Positions 56,435 through 64,000 of a DNA stretch of 64,000 nt are shown piece after piece. Origin of the DNA: Xenophilus aerolatus. Its GTDB lineage: Bacteria; Pseudomonadota; Gammaproteobacteria; Burkholderiales; Burkholderiaceae_C. Numbering within the stretch: the stretch's first letter is position 1; every line of letters starts with the position of its first letter. Made by a program: the position numbers and the translations under genes. The stretch covers positions 1-64,000 of the forward strand of contig JASCNX010000006.1 of assembly GCA_029968055.1 (NCBI GenBank), given 5' to 3'. The notes under the pieces are model-generated. The model was not told where the DNA came from and ran no database searches. It saw only the letters and a list, made by a program, of their open reading frames with translations.

Positions 56435-57058
56435 TCAGCGCGAGTACAGTTCCACGATCAACGATTCGTTGATGTCCGCGCCGAACTCGTCGCGGTCCGG
56501 CACCTTCTTGAACGTGCCTTCGGCCTTGTCGATGTTGACCTCGACCCAGGCCGGGATGCCGACCTGTTGCGCCAGTTGCAGTGCCTCGACGATGCGGTTC
56601 TGCTTCTTCGACTTGTCGCGCACGGCAACGATGTCGCCGGTCTTGACCATGTACGAGGGGATGTTCACCGACTGGCCGTTCACCGTGATCGCCTTGTGCG
56701 ACACCAGCTGGCGCGCTTCGGCACGGGTCGAGCCGAAGCCCATGCGGTAGACGACGTTGTCCAGGCGCGATTCGAGAATGAACAGCAGGTTGGCGCCGGT
56801 GTTGCCGCGGCGGCGGTCGGCTTCCTCGAAGTAGCGGCGGAACTGCTTCTCGAGCACGCCGTACATGCGCTTGACCTTCTGCTTCTCGCGCAGCTGCAGG
56901 CCGAAGTCGGAGGTGCGCTGGCCCGAGGTGCGGCCGTGCTGGCCGGGCTTGGAGTCGAACTTGGCCTTGTCCGCGATCGAGCGGCGGGCGCTCTTGAGGA
57001 ACAGGTCGGTGCCTTCACGGCGGGAAAGTTTGGCCTTGGGGCCGAGGTAACGTGCCAC
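56435..57058 (-). CDS. rpsD: 30S ribosomal protein S4
   Basis: 207 residues; starts [20 protein letters not shown] and contains the S4 RNA-binding segment [24 protein letters not shown]. In many bacteria S4 represses the alpha operon by binding its mRNA. It is separated from rpoA by 136 bases containing weak GC-rich palindromes. Confidence 0.98.
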   Translation of the reverse strand: MARYLGPKAKLSRREGTDLFLKSARRSIADKAKFDSKPGQHGRTSGQRTSDFGLQLREKQKVKRMYGVLEKQFRRYFEEADRRRGNTGANLLFILESRLDNVVYRMGFGSTRAEARQLVSHKAITVNGQSVNIPSYMVKTGDIVAVRDKSKKQNRIVEALQLAQQVGIPAWVEVNIDKAEGTFKKVPDRDEFGADINESLIVELYSR

Positions 57059-57188
57059 GGTGTTTTCCTTGTGTCATCTGCCGCAGTTGCCTGCGGGAGC
57101 CATCAGTCGTTCGGTCGATGGCGGTGGGCTTGGATAAAAGCAAAATGCGCAGCCACCCGAAGGCGGACTGCGCCAGTCGCCAACGCCT

Positions 57189-57593
57189 TTAGATGCGGCG
57201 GCGCTTCTGCGGACGGCAGCCGTTGTGCGGCACGGGCGTCACGTCGGAGATCGACGTGATGCGAATGCCCAGCGCGGCCAGCGCGCGCACCGACGACTCG
57301 CGACCCGGGCCGGGGCCCTTGATCTCGACGTCCAGGTTCTTGATGCCTTGTTCGACCGCAGCACGGCCGGCGACTTCCGACGCCACCTGGGCGGCGAAGG
57401 GGGTCGACTTGCGCGAGCCCTTGAAGCCCTGGCCGCCCGACGACGCCCACGACAGGGCATTGCCCTGGCGGTCGGTGATCGTGATGATCGTGTTGTTGAA
57501 CGAGGCGTGCACGTGCGCGATGCCGTCGGCAACGTTCTTGCGAACCTTCTTGCGGACGCGCTGTGCAGCGTTGTTGGCAGGAGCTTTGGCCAT
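57189..57593 (-). CDS. rpsK: 30S ribosomal protein S11
   Basis: 134 residues; the [20 protein letters not shown] and [20 protein letters not shown] segments and the C-terminal [15 protein letters not shown] are invariant features. Standard position between rpsM and rpsD; 130 bases of non-coding DNA follow, in which I see nothing specific. Confidence 0.98.
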   Translation of the reverse strand: MAKAPANNAAQRVRKKVRKNVADGIAHVHASFNNTIITITDRQGNALSWASSGGQGFKGSRKSTPFAAQVASEVAGRAAVEQGIKNLDVEIKGPGPGRESSVRALAALGIRITSISDVTPVPHNGCRPQKRRRI

Positions 57594-57605
57594 GCGGTTC
57601 TCTCT

Positions 57606-57971
57606 TTACTTCTTCAGGGCCTGAGCGGCCTTGCGCGGACCCTTGCGGGTGCGTGCGTTGGTGCGCGTGCGCTGGCCGCGCATCGGCAGGCCGCGGCGAT
57701 GACGGAAGCCGCGGTAGCAGCCGATGTCCATCAGGCGCTTGATGTTCATCGTCGTCTCGCGACGCAGGTCGCCTTCGATCGTGAACTGAGCGATCTGGTC
57801 GCGGATCTTCTCGAGGTCGGCGTCGGTCAGGTCCTTGACCTTCTTCGCGTAGTCGATGCCGCAGGCTTCGCAGATCTTGCGAGCGCGCGTGCGGCCGATG
57901 CCAAAGATCGCCGTCAGGCCGATTTCGGCGTGCTTGTGCGGCGGAATGTTGATGCCAGCGATACGTGCCAT
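57606..57971 (-). CDS. rpsM: 30S ribosomal protein S13
   Basis: 121 residues; [20 protein letters not shown] opening and the C-terminal [20 protein letters not shown] segment are typical. Located 12 bases before rpsK. Confidence 0.98.
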   Translation of the reverse strand: MARIAGINIPPHKHAEIGLTAIFGIGRTRARKICEACGIDYAKKVKDLTDADLEKIRDQIAQFTIEGDLRRETTMNIKRLMDIGCYRGFRHRRGLPMRGQRTRTNARTRKGPRKAAQALKK

Positions 57972-57993
57972 GTGCGTCCTCTAGAACTCTCGA

Positions 57994-58107
57994 TCAACCC
58001 TGGCGCTGCTTGTGGCGCGGGTCGGTGCAGATCACGCGCACAACACCCTTGCGGCGGATGATCTTGCAATTGCGGCAGATGGTTTTGACCGAAGCCGAAA
58101 CTCTCAT
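57994..58107 (-). CDS. rpmJ: 50S ribosomal protein L36
   Basis: 37 residues. Zinc-type form: the metal ligands Cys11, Cys14, Cys27 and His32 are present (CRNC, ICTDPRH). AGGAG precedes the ATG. It sits between secY and rpsM; no infA gene fits in the 118-base gap toward secY, unlike in some relatives. Confidence 0.96.
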   Translation of the reverse strand: MRVSASVKTICRNCKIIRRKGVVRVICTDPRHKQRQG

Positions 58108-58225
58108 TTGATTTCTCCTGAAACTCTCTCTTGGCGACCTGCATCGCCCGAAACACATGTTGCGCCCGGGCCGACCCGCAGGGCGTCGATTCAATGGTGA
58201 CCTGTCGTTCCGCGTTCCGTGGAAC

Positions 58226-59557
58226 TCAGCCGTTCAAGGACGTCTTGAAGTTCGCCTTCTTGAGCAACGACTCGTACTGCTGTGACATCAGGTAGTTCTG
58301 CACCTGGGCCATGAAGTCCATGGTGACGACCACGATGATCATCAGCGACGTACCGCCGAAATAGAACGGCACGTTGTATTTCAGGATCAGGAATTCGGGC
58401 AGCAGGCAGACGAAGGTGATGTACACCGCGCCGGCCAGCGTGAGCCGAACCAGGATCTTGTCGATGTAGCGGGCGGTCTGGTCGCCGGGACGGATCCCGG
58501 GGATGAACGCACCGCTCTTCTTCAGGTTGTCGGCAGTCTCGCGGCTGTTGAACACGAGCGCCGTGTAGAAGAAGCAGAAGAACACGATCGCACCCGCATA
58601 CAGCAGGGTGTAGATCGGCTGGCCGGGCGCCAGCGCACCGGCGATGTCCTTGAGCCAGCGCATGCTGTCGCCCGAGCTGAACCAGCCCACGATCGTGGCC
58701 GGCAGCAGGATGATCGACGATGCGAAGATCGGCGGAATCACCCCGGCCATGTTCAGCTTGAGCGGCAGGTGCGAAGCCTGGCCGCCGTACACCTTGTTGC
58801 CCACCTGGCGCCGCGCATAGTTCACGAGGATCTTGCGCTGGCCGCGTTCCACGAACACGACGAACCAGGTCACCAGCGCCACGACCACCACGATGAACAG
58901 CGCCACGATCACGCTCATCGCACCGGTACGCACCAGCTCGAGCAGGCCACCGATGGCGGTGGGCAGGCCCGCGGCAATGCCCGCGAAGATGATGATCGAG
59001 ATACCGTTGCCCAGGCCGCGTTCGGTGATCTGCTCGCCCAGCCACATCAGGAACATCGAGCCGGCCGTGAGGCTGACCATGGCCGTGATGCGGAAGCCGA
59101 AGCCCGGCGAGACCACCAGCCCAGGCGACGACTCGAGCGCCACCGCGATGCTGAAGGATTGGAACAGCGCCAGGCCCAGTGCGCCGTAGCGCGTGTACTG
59201 GGTGATCTTGCGACGTCCCGCCTCGCCTTCCTTCTTGAGCTGCTCGAACTGCGGCAGCACGTAGGTCATGAGCTGGATGATGATCGACGCCGAGATGTAC
59301 GGCATGATCCCCAACGCGAACACGGTGAAGCGCGACAGCGCCCCGCCCGAGAACATGTTGAACAGGCTCAGGATCCCGCCCTGCTGGCCCTGGAACAGCT
59401 GCGCGAGCTGGTCCGGGTTGATGCCGGGCACGGGGATGTGCGCGCCGATGCGGTAGACCACGAGCGCGAGCAGCAAGAAGACGAGCCGGCGACGCAGGTC
59501 GCCGAACTTGCCGGTCTTGGCCAGCCCTTGCTGCTTGGTCAGCGCGTTGGTTGCCAC
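58226..59557 (-). CDS. secY: preprotein translocase subunit SecY
   Basis: 443 residues from GTG 59557, with ten membrane spans. Opening [20 protein letters not shown], plug-region [29 protein letters not shown], and the cytoplasmic loop [21 protein letters not shown] are canonical. AGGAAG lies upstream of the GTG; a longer form starting at 59647 would run into rplO. Forms the protein-conducting channel with SecE and SecG. Confidence 0.97.
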   Translation of the reverse strand: MATNALTKQQGLAKTGKFGDLRRRLVFLLLALVVYRIGAHIPVPGINPDQLAQLFQGQQGGILSLFNMFSGGALSRFTVFALGIMPYISASIIIQLMTYVLPQFEQLKKEGEAGRRKITQYTRYGALGLALFQSFSIAVALESSPGLVVSPGFGFRITAMVSLTAGSMFLMWLGEQITERGLGNGISIIIFAGIAAGLPTAIGGLLELVRTGAMSVIVALFIVVVVALVTWFVVFVERGQRKILVNYARRQVGNKVYGGQASHLPLKLNMAGVIPPIFASSIILLPATIVGWFSSGDSMRWLKDIAGALAPGQPIYTLLYAGAIVFFCFFYTALVFNSRETADNLKKSGAFIPGIRPGDQTARYIDKILVRLTLAGAVYITFVCLLPEFLILKYNVPFYFGGTSLMIIVVVTMDFMAQVQNYLMSQQYESLLKKANFKTSLNG

Positions 59558-59591
59558 GTTCAGGTGCTTCCTGTGAGTTGCTGTCAGCCGC

Positions 59592-60023
59592 TCAGGCCAC
59601 GCTGCCGCCGGCTGCCTCGATGGCAGCCTTGGCACCTGCGGTGGCACCGATGCCGGTGAGCTTGACCGATTGGGTCAGCTCGCCCGACTTGACGACCTTC
59701 ACGACCTTGGCCAGCTGGCCCACCAGGCCGGCTTGCTTGAGCGCGAGCACGTCGACTTCGGCCAGGCCGAGCTTCTCGAGCGCGGCCAGCGTCACTTCGG
59801 CGTTGTACTTCAGCGATTGCGACTTGAAGCCACGCTTGGGCAGGCGACGCTGCAGCGGCATCTGGCCGCCTTCGAAGCCCACCTTGTGGAAACCACCGGC
59901 GCGCGACTTCTGGCCCTTGTGACCGCGACCTGCGGTCTTGCCCAGGCCGGAGCCGATGCCACGGCCGACGCGACGCTTGGCGTGCTTGGCGCCCGCTGCG
60001 GGCTTGATGCCATTGAGTTCCAT
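59592..60023 (-). CDS. rplO: 50S ribosomal protein L15
   Basis: 143 residues; opening [20 protein letters not shown], then [21 protein letters not shown], the typical Gly/Lys-rich L15 segment. One base separates it from rpmD. Confidence 0.98.
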   Translation of the reverse strand: MELNGIKPAAGAKHAKRRVGRGIGSGLGKTAGRGHKGQKSRAGGFHKVGFEGGQMPLQRRLPKRGFKSQSLKYNAEVTLAALEKLGLAEVDVLALKQAGLVGQLAKVVKVVKSGELTQSVKLTGIGATAGAKAAIEAAGGSVA

Positions 60024-60024
60024 G

Positions 60025-60210
60025 TCAGAGCACCTTCACCAGATAGGCGATCTTGTCGATCATTCCGCGCACGGCGGGCGTGTCCTGCAGCTCGCTCACG
60101 CTGTTGAGCTTGCGCAGGCCCAGGCCGCGCACGGTGGCGCGGTGCGACTGCTTCGTGCCGATGGGGCTGCGAACCAGTTGGACCTTGACGGTCTGTTGTT
60201 GGGTCGTCAT
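60025..60210 (-). CDS. rpmD: 50S ribosomal protein L30
   Basis: 61 residues; [28 protein letters not shown] is diagnostic (shown in part). Standard place between rpsE and rplO. Confidence 0.97.
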   Translation of the reverse strand: MTTQQQTVKVQLVRSPIGTKQSHRATVRGLGLRKLNSVSELQDTPAVRGMIDKIAYLVKVL

Positions 60211-60224
60211 AGCGTTTCTCGCAA

Positions 60225-60743
60225 TCAGGCGAAGATTTCTTCGACCGTGAGACCGCGCTTGGCCGCCACTTCGGCGGGCGTGGTCGAATTCTTGAGCGCG
60301 TCTAGCGTGGCGCGAACCATGTTGTAGGGGTTCGACGAACCATGGCTCTTGGCCACGATGTCGGTGATGCCCATCACTTCGAACACGGCACGCATCGGGC
60401 CGCCGGCGATGATGCCGGTACCCTTCGGGGCCGGCGACATCATCACGGTGGAGGCGCCGTGGTGACCCGTCACCTGGTGGTGCAGGGTCCCGTTCTTGAT
60501 CGACACCTTCATGAGGTTGCGACGCGCTTCTTCCATCGCCTTCTGCACGGCAGCGGGCACTTCCTTGGACTTGCCCTTGCCCATGCCGACGCGGCCATCG
60601 CCGTCACCGACCACGGTCAGCGCTGCGAAACCCAGGATCCGACCACCCTTCACCACCTTGGTGACGCGGTTGATCGAGATCATCTTCTCGCGCAGACCGT
60701 CCTCGGGACCTTCGTTCTGCGTTCTTGCCTGAATCTTTGCCAT
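60225..60743 (-). CDS. rpsE: 30S ribosomal protein S5
   Basis: 172 residues; contains the S5 RNA-binding region [20 protein letters not shown] and the [20 protein letters not shown] segment. Fidelity-linked protein; residues at the classic spectinomycin-resistance loop (VVKGGR) look wild type. Confidence 0.98.
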   Translation of the reverse strand: MAKIQARTQNEGPEDGLREKMISINRVTKVVKGGRILGFAALTVVGDGDGRVGMGKGKSKEVPAAVQKAMEEARRNLMKVSIKNGTLHHQVTGHHGASTVMMSPAPKGTGIIAGGPMRAVFEVMGITDIVAKSHGSSNPYNMVRATLDALKNSTTPAEVAAKRGLTVEEIFA

Positions 60744-60768
60744 CTTGAATTCCTGAACTCAGCTGCGC

Positions 60769-61134
60769 TTAGAACTGCAGACCGGCTTCGCGGGCCGCTT
60801 CGGCGAGGGCCTTCACCCGGCCGTGGTAGGCGAAGCCTGCACGGTCGAAAGCCACCTTCTCGACACCGGCCGCCTTCGCCTTCTCGGCGATGCGCTTGCC
60901 GATGATCTGCGCGGCAGCGGCGTTGCCGCCCTTGCCGGCACCGCCGAGCGAGCTGCGCACCTCGGCTTCCGCGGTGGAGGCCGAAGCCAGCACCTTGGTG
61001 CCGTCGCCGGAAACGACAGCGGCGTAGATATGCAGGTTGGTGCGGTTCACCATCAGACGCGCGACGCCTTGCGTAGCAATGCGGATGCGGGTCTGGCGGG
61101 CACGGCGCAGGCGCTGTTCCTTCTTGGTCAACAT
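60769..61134 (-). CDS. rplR: 50S ribosomal protein L18
   Basis: 121 residues from ATG 61134 ([20 protein letters not shown]), matching the usual family start and 7 bases after AAGGGG; an ATG one codon earlier is possible. Binds 5S rRNA with L5. Confidence 0.97.
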   Translation of the reverse strand: MLTKKEQRLRRARQTRIRIATQGVARLMVNRTNLHIYAAVVSGDGTKVLASASTAEAEVRSSLGGAGKGGNAAAAQIIGKRIAEKAKAAGVEKVAFDRAGFAYHGRVKALAEAAREAGLQF

Positions 61135-61145
61135 CATGCTGCCCC

Positions 61146-61679
61146 TTACTTCTTCTTGGTCTCTTTGATCACGATCTTCTCGTCCGAATAACGGATCCCC
61201 TTGCCCTTGTAGGGCTCGGGCGGACGAATCGCACGGATCTCAGCGGCCACCTGGCCGACGCGCTGGCGGTCGGCACCCTTGATGACGATTTCGGTCGGCG
61301 CCGGCGTGGCCACCGTGATGCCCGCAGGCATGTCCTTGTTGACCGGGTGCGAGAAGCCGACCGACAGGTTCAGCTTGGCGCCCTGGGCCTGGGCCTTGAA
61401 GCCCACGCCGACGAGATTGAGCTTCTTCTCGAAGCCCTTGCTCACGCCGACGACCATGTTGTTGACCAGCTGGCGCACCGTGCCGCTCATCGCGTTGGCT
61501 TCACGCGATTCATCGGCCGGCTCGAAGCTCAGCTTGCCATCCTTGTTCGACACCTTGACCAACGCGTTGGCAGGGATCGACAGCTGACCACCCGCGCCCT
61601 TGACGCTGATCTGGCCTTCGTTGATCGCCACATCCACGCCTTGCGGGATGGCGACCGGCATTTTTCCGACTCGGGACAT
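61146..61679 (-). CDS. rplF: 50S ribosomal protein L6
   Basis: 177 residues; [19 protein letters not shown] opening and the C-terminal [19 protein letters not shown] signature are present. Normal length. Confidence 0.98.
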   Translation of the reverse strand: MSRVGKMPVAIPQGVDVAINEGQISVKGAGGQLSIPANALVKVSNKDGKLSFEPADESREANAMSGTVRQLVNNMVVGVSKGFEKKLNLVGVGFKAQAQGAKLNLSVGFSHPVNKDMPAGITVATPAPTEIVIKGADRQRVGQVAAEIRAIRPPEPYKGKGIRYSDEKIVIKETKKK

Positions 61680-61696
61680 TGTTCAGTTACCTCCGG

Positions 61697-62092
61697 TCAG
61701 GCGACGTAGCACAGCACTTCGCCGCCAACGCCATCGGCACGCGCCTTGCGGTCGGTCATCACGCCCTTGGGGGTGGTGACGATCGCCACGCCCAGGCCGT
61801 TCTGGACCTGGGGGATCGCGTTCGAACCCTTGTAGACGCGCAGGCCGGGACGGCTCACGCGCTCGATGCGCTCGATCACTGGGCGGCCGGCGTAGTACTT
61901 CAGCGTAATTTCGAGGTTGCTCTTGCCGTCTTCGGTCTTGACCTGGAAGCCGTCGATGTAGCCCTCGTCCTTCAGCACCTGGGCGATCGCGATCTTCACC
62001 TTGGAAGACGGGATCGACACGGTGGGCTTCGCGACCATCTGCGCATTGCGGATGCGCGTCAGCAGGTCGGCGATGGGATCACTCATGCTCAT
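61697..62092 (-). CDS. rpsH: 30S ribosomal protein S8
   Basis: 131 residues; [20 protein letters not shown] opening and the C-terminal [20 protein letters not shown] signature. In E. coli S8 is the translational repressor of the spc operon, acting at the rplE region. Confidence 0.98.
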   Translation of the reverse strand: MSMSDPIADLLTRIRNAQMVAKPTVSIPSSKVKIAIAQVLKDEGYIDGFQVKTEDGKSNLEITLKYYAGRPVIERIERVSRPGLRVYKGSNAIPQVQNGLGVAIVTTPKGVMTDRKARADGVGGEVLCYVA

Positions 62093-62113
62093 GTTTCTTG
62101 CTCCTGCCTGCGC

Positions 62114-62419
62114 TTACCAGCTGGCCTTGGTGACACCGGGGATGTCACCGGCGAAGGCCAGTTCACGGATCTTGGCGCGGGCCAGACCGAACTGACGGAA
62201 GGTGCCGCGCGGACGGCCGGTGATTTCGCAGCGGTTGCGCTGACGGGTCGGGTTCGCGTTGCGCGGCAGCTTCTGCAGCGCCAGGCGCGCAGCCGCACGC
62301 TCTTCGTCGCTCTTCTTCGCGTCGCCGGCGATCGCCTTCAGCTCTTCGTGCTTCTTGGCGTACTTGGCGACCAGTTTTTCTCGCTTGAGCTCGCGCTCGA
62401 TCAAAGCTACTTTAGCCAC
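62114..62419 (-). CDS. rpsN: 30S ribosomal protein S14 (long, zinc-free form)
   Basis: 101 residues with a single Cys ([11 protein letters not shown]) and no CxxC pairs, so the zinc-independent form. Ends [15 protein letters not shown], as in E. coli-type S14. Confidence 0.97.
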   Translation of the reverse strand: MAKVALIERELKREKLVAKYAKKHEELKAIAGDAKKSDEERAAARLALQKLPRNANPTRQRNRCEITGRPRGTFRQFGLARAKIRELAFAGDIPGVTKASW

Positions 62420-62428
62420 AAGTCCACC

Positions 62429-62968
62429 TCAGTTCTTGAACGGGAAACGGAAACCGGCGAGAAGCGCCTTGGCTTCTTCGTCCGACTTGGCCGTCGTCGT
62501 GATGCTGATATTGAGGCCGCGCAGGGCATCAACCTTGTCGTACTCGATCTCGGGGAAGATGATCTGTTCCTTGACCCCGATGTTGTAGTTGCCACGACCG
62601 TCGAAGGCACGACCGGAGATACCACGGAAGTCGCGCACGCGGGGCAGGGCCACCGTGACGAAGCGGTCCAGGAATTCGTACATCTTCACGCCGCGCAGCG
62701 TGACCATGCAGCCGATGGCCTGGCCTTCGCGGATCTTGAAGCCGGCGATGGCCTTCTTGGCCTTCGTCACGACGGGCTTCTGGCCGGCGATCTTGGTCAG
62801 ATCGGCGACGGCGTTGTCCATCACCTTCTTGTCGGCCACGGCCTCGCTCACGCCCATGTTCAGCGTGATCTTGGTCAGGCGCGGGACCTGCATCGGCGAC
62901 TTGTAGCCGAACTTCTCGGTCAGGTCCTTCGCGATCTTTTCGCGGTAGTGTTGTTGCAGTCGTGCCAT
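62429..62968 (-). CDS. rplE: 50S ribosomal protein L5
   Basis: 179 residues from ATG 62968 ([20 protein letters not shown]), equal to the E. coli length and 8 bases after AAGGTGG. A start two codons earlier overlaps the rplX stop and cannot be excluded. Binds 5S rRNA. Confidence 0.97.
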   Translation of the reverse strand: MARLQQHYREKIAKDLTEKFGYKSPMQVPRLTKITLNMGVSEAVADKKVMDNAVADLTKIAGQKPVVTKAKKAIAGFKIREGQAIGCMVTLRGVKMYEFLDRFVTVALPRVRDFRGISGRAFDGRGNYNIGVKEQIIFPEIEYDKVDALRGLNISITTTAKSDEEAKALLAGFRFPFKN

Positions 62969-62970
62969 GG

Positions 62971-63288
62971 TCATGCCACCTTGATTTCTTCGCCGCTGGA
63001 CTTGAAGACGCGCACGCGCTTGCCGTCCACGAGCTTGATGCCCACGCGGTCGGCCTTGCCGGTCGCCGCATTGAAGATCGCCACGTTGGATTGGTGGATC
63101 GGCATGGCCTTCTCGACGATGCCGCCGGTCGTGCCCTTCATCGGGTTCGGCTTGGTGTGCTTCTTGACCAGATTGATGCCGTCGATGACGACATGCGAGT
63201 CGTCGGCGCGCAGCGACACGGTGCCGCGCTTGCCCTTGTCGCGGCCAGCCAACACGATGACCTGGTCGCCCTTGCGAATCTTGTTCAT
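62971..63288 (-). CDS. rplX: 50S ribosomal protein L24
   Basis: 105 residues; the KOW motif [20 protein letters not shown] opens the protein, followed by [20 protein letters not shown]. Assembly-initiating protein of the large subunit. Confidence 0.98.
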   Translation of the reverse strand: MNKIRKGDQVIVLAGRDKGKRGTVSLRADDSHVVIDGINLVKKHTKPNPMKGTTGGIVEKAMPIHQSNVAIFNAATGKADRVGIKLVDGKRVRVFKSSGEEIKVA

Positions 63289-63298
63289 GGCGTTGTCC

Positions 63299-63667
63299 TT
63301 AGAGAACTTCGGGAGCCAGCGAGACGATCTTCATGAACTTCTCGGTACGCAGTTCGCGCGTCACGGGTCCGAAGATGCGGGTGCCGATCGGCTCCAGCTT
63401 GGCATTGAGCAGCACGGCGGCGTTGCCGTCGAACTTGACGAGCGAACCGTCGCCACGGCGGATGCCCTTGGCGGTGCGCACGACCACGGCGTTGTAGATC
63501 TCGCCCTTCTTGACGCGGCCACGCGGCGCGGCTTCCTTGACGCTGACCTTGATCACGTCGCCGACGCTGGCGTAGCGACGCTTGGAGCCACCGAGCACCT
63601 TGATGCACAGGACGGATTTCGCGCCCGTGTTGTCGGCCACTTCGAGCCGGGATTCAGTCTGGATCAT
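63299..63667 (-). CDS. rplN: 50S ribosomal protein L14
   Basis: 122 residues; [20 protein letters not shown] opening, C-terminal [20 protein letters not shown]. First gene of the operon in this window; rpsQ, rpmC and rplP, which usually precede it, are absent. GGGAA lies upstream of the ATG, and a promoter is found 150 bases further up. Confidence 0.98.
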   Translation of the reverse strand: MIQTESRLEVADNTGAKSVLCIKVLGGSKRRYASVGDVIKVSVKEAAPRGRVKKGEIYNAVVVRTAKGIRRGDGSLVKFDGNAAVLLNAKLEPIGTRIFGPVTRELRTEKFMKIVSLAPEVL

Positions 63668-63817
63668 TGCTAGTAGTTCCCAACTTGTACCGTTGCGCCT
63701 TGCAGAGACTGCGAAAGCGTCACCGGTCAGTCTTGGGCCCGTCGTCGGAGCGCCGAAACCACATCGGCACGCCTTCGTCTGGGCGGAAGTCCTCGCTTTT
63801 TGAAAGCGAAGCCCGCG

Positions 63818-63846
63818 ATTGTGGCATCCGGCGGGCGGGTTGTCAA
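63818..63846 (-). promoter_or_regulatory. promoter of the spc/alpha ribosomal protein operon
   Basis: Minus strand TTGACA (63846-63841), 17-base spacer, CACAAT (63823-63818). The -35 box is a perfect match. The predicted leader is about 145 bases and starts with a small hairpin (CGCTTT-CAAA-AAGCG). Confidence 0.8.
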
Positions 63847-63958
63847 ACACCCCGCCAACCGATTTCTGGCCATGCGGCAAATCTGCAACCCGCCGCAGGG
63901 TCGGACCGCAACGCCTCCCGGGCCGACAGGTTCGACCGGCCCGCCTAGACTCCGCGCC

Positions 63959-64000
63959 ATGAGTCCGCCCGCCGCCCCGGCCACCGACACCACGCGCCGC
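63959..64000 (+). CDS. start of an unidentified gene (3' part missing)
   Basis: Fourteen codons ([13 protein letters not shown] after the Met) before the right edge. The Pro/Ala-rich start is not informative. TAGACT (63946-63951), a good -10-like word, ends 7 bases before the ATG and there is no ribosome binding site, as for other probable leaderless genes in this window. It is divergent from the ribosomal operon. No function can be inferred. Confidence 0.45.
   Translation, partial: MSPPAAPATDTTRR

Noticed and set aside
58108-58225. infA between secY and rpmJ
   Set aside because: The gap is 118 bases, too short for a 72-residue protein, and no IF-1 motif is visible.

Overview
The window looks like a chromosomal segment from a high-GC betaproteobacterium of the order Burkholderiales, most likely family Comamonadaceae and Variovorax-like. 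The pointers are three periplasmic Bug-type (tripartite tricarboxylate) receptors without membrane partners, a DUF1840 protein, an NhaR-type regulator, an aminobenzoyl-CoA (abm-like) gene set, many short extragenic palindromes, and a spc/alpha ribosomal block that starts at rplN. The genus call is inference; no 16S gene is present.

Layout. 1-5608 (minus): a high-affinity potassium pump operon, small ORF-kdpF-kdpA-kdpB-kdpC, followed by two coupled small ORFs and the start of a TorF-type outer membrane protein; no kdpDE is visible. 5609-6574: a repeat-rich non-coding block. 6575-9156 (plus): NAD salvage, a bifunctional NMN adenylyltransferase/Nudix enzyme and a nicotinamide phosphoribosyltransferase. 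9163-13480: LysR regulator divergent from a Bug receptor, a family III CoA-transferase and an AcuI-type acrylyl-CoA reductase. 13487-15562: a small hypothetical, a membrane protein and a diacylglycerol-type glycosyltransferase. 15636-25105: a Crp/Fnr regulator divergent from acyl-CoA synthetase-livG-livH-livM-livK-livF-PaaK-like ligase, with two large palindromes in the gaps. 25136-28253: slyX, an IscR-like regulator lacking most cluster ligands, a BAX-inhibitor-like protein, nhaR and a MarR regulator.

28485-32345 (plus): FAD oxidase, an NMT1-type binding protein and a cytosine-deaminase-like hydrolase. 32427-35455: heme-binding-barrel protein, SDR and a Bug receptor with terminator. 35571-36290: a repeat with long inverted arms. 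36327-42351: PQQ/heme alcohol dehydrogenase divergent from an AcoR-like regulator that lacks the AAA+ domain, then acoA, acoB and a MarR gene. 42358-45568: aldo/keto reductase, a decapitated LysR remnant, a secreted cupin and a third Bug receptor. 45754-47358: DUF1840 protein and cyclopropane fatty acid synthase. 47528-54620: the abm-like cluster (monooxygenase/reductase fusion, MarR, enoyl-CoA hydratase, acyl-CoA dehydrogenase, aryl-CoA ligase, Rid-family protein).

54757-63667 (minus): spc/alpha operon rplN-rplX-rplE-rpsN-rpsH-rplF-rplR-rpsE-rpmD-rplO-secY-rpmJ-rpsM-rpsK-rpsD-rpoA-rplQ, ending in an initiator tRNA and a hairpin terminator. A strong promoter lies upstream of rplN and a divergent gene begins at 63959.

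Themes. Much of the window is uptake and CoA activation of organic acids: two clusters carry their own CoA ligases and a third carries a CoA-transferase, each beside a regulator and a perfect short palindrome in the control region. Several starts have a -10-like hexamer only 7-8 bases before the start codon and no ribosome binding site, which suggests leaderless transcripts.
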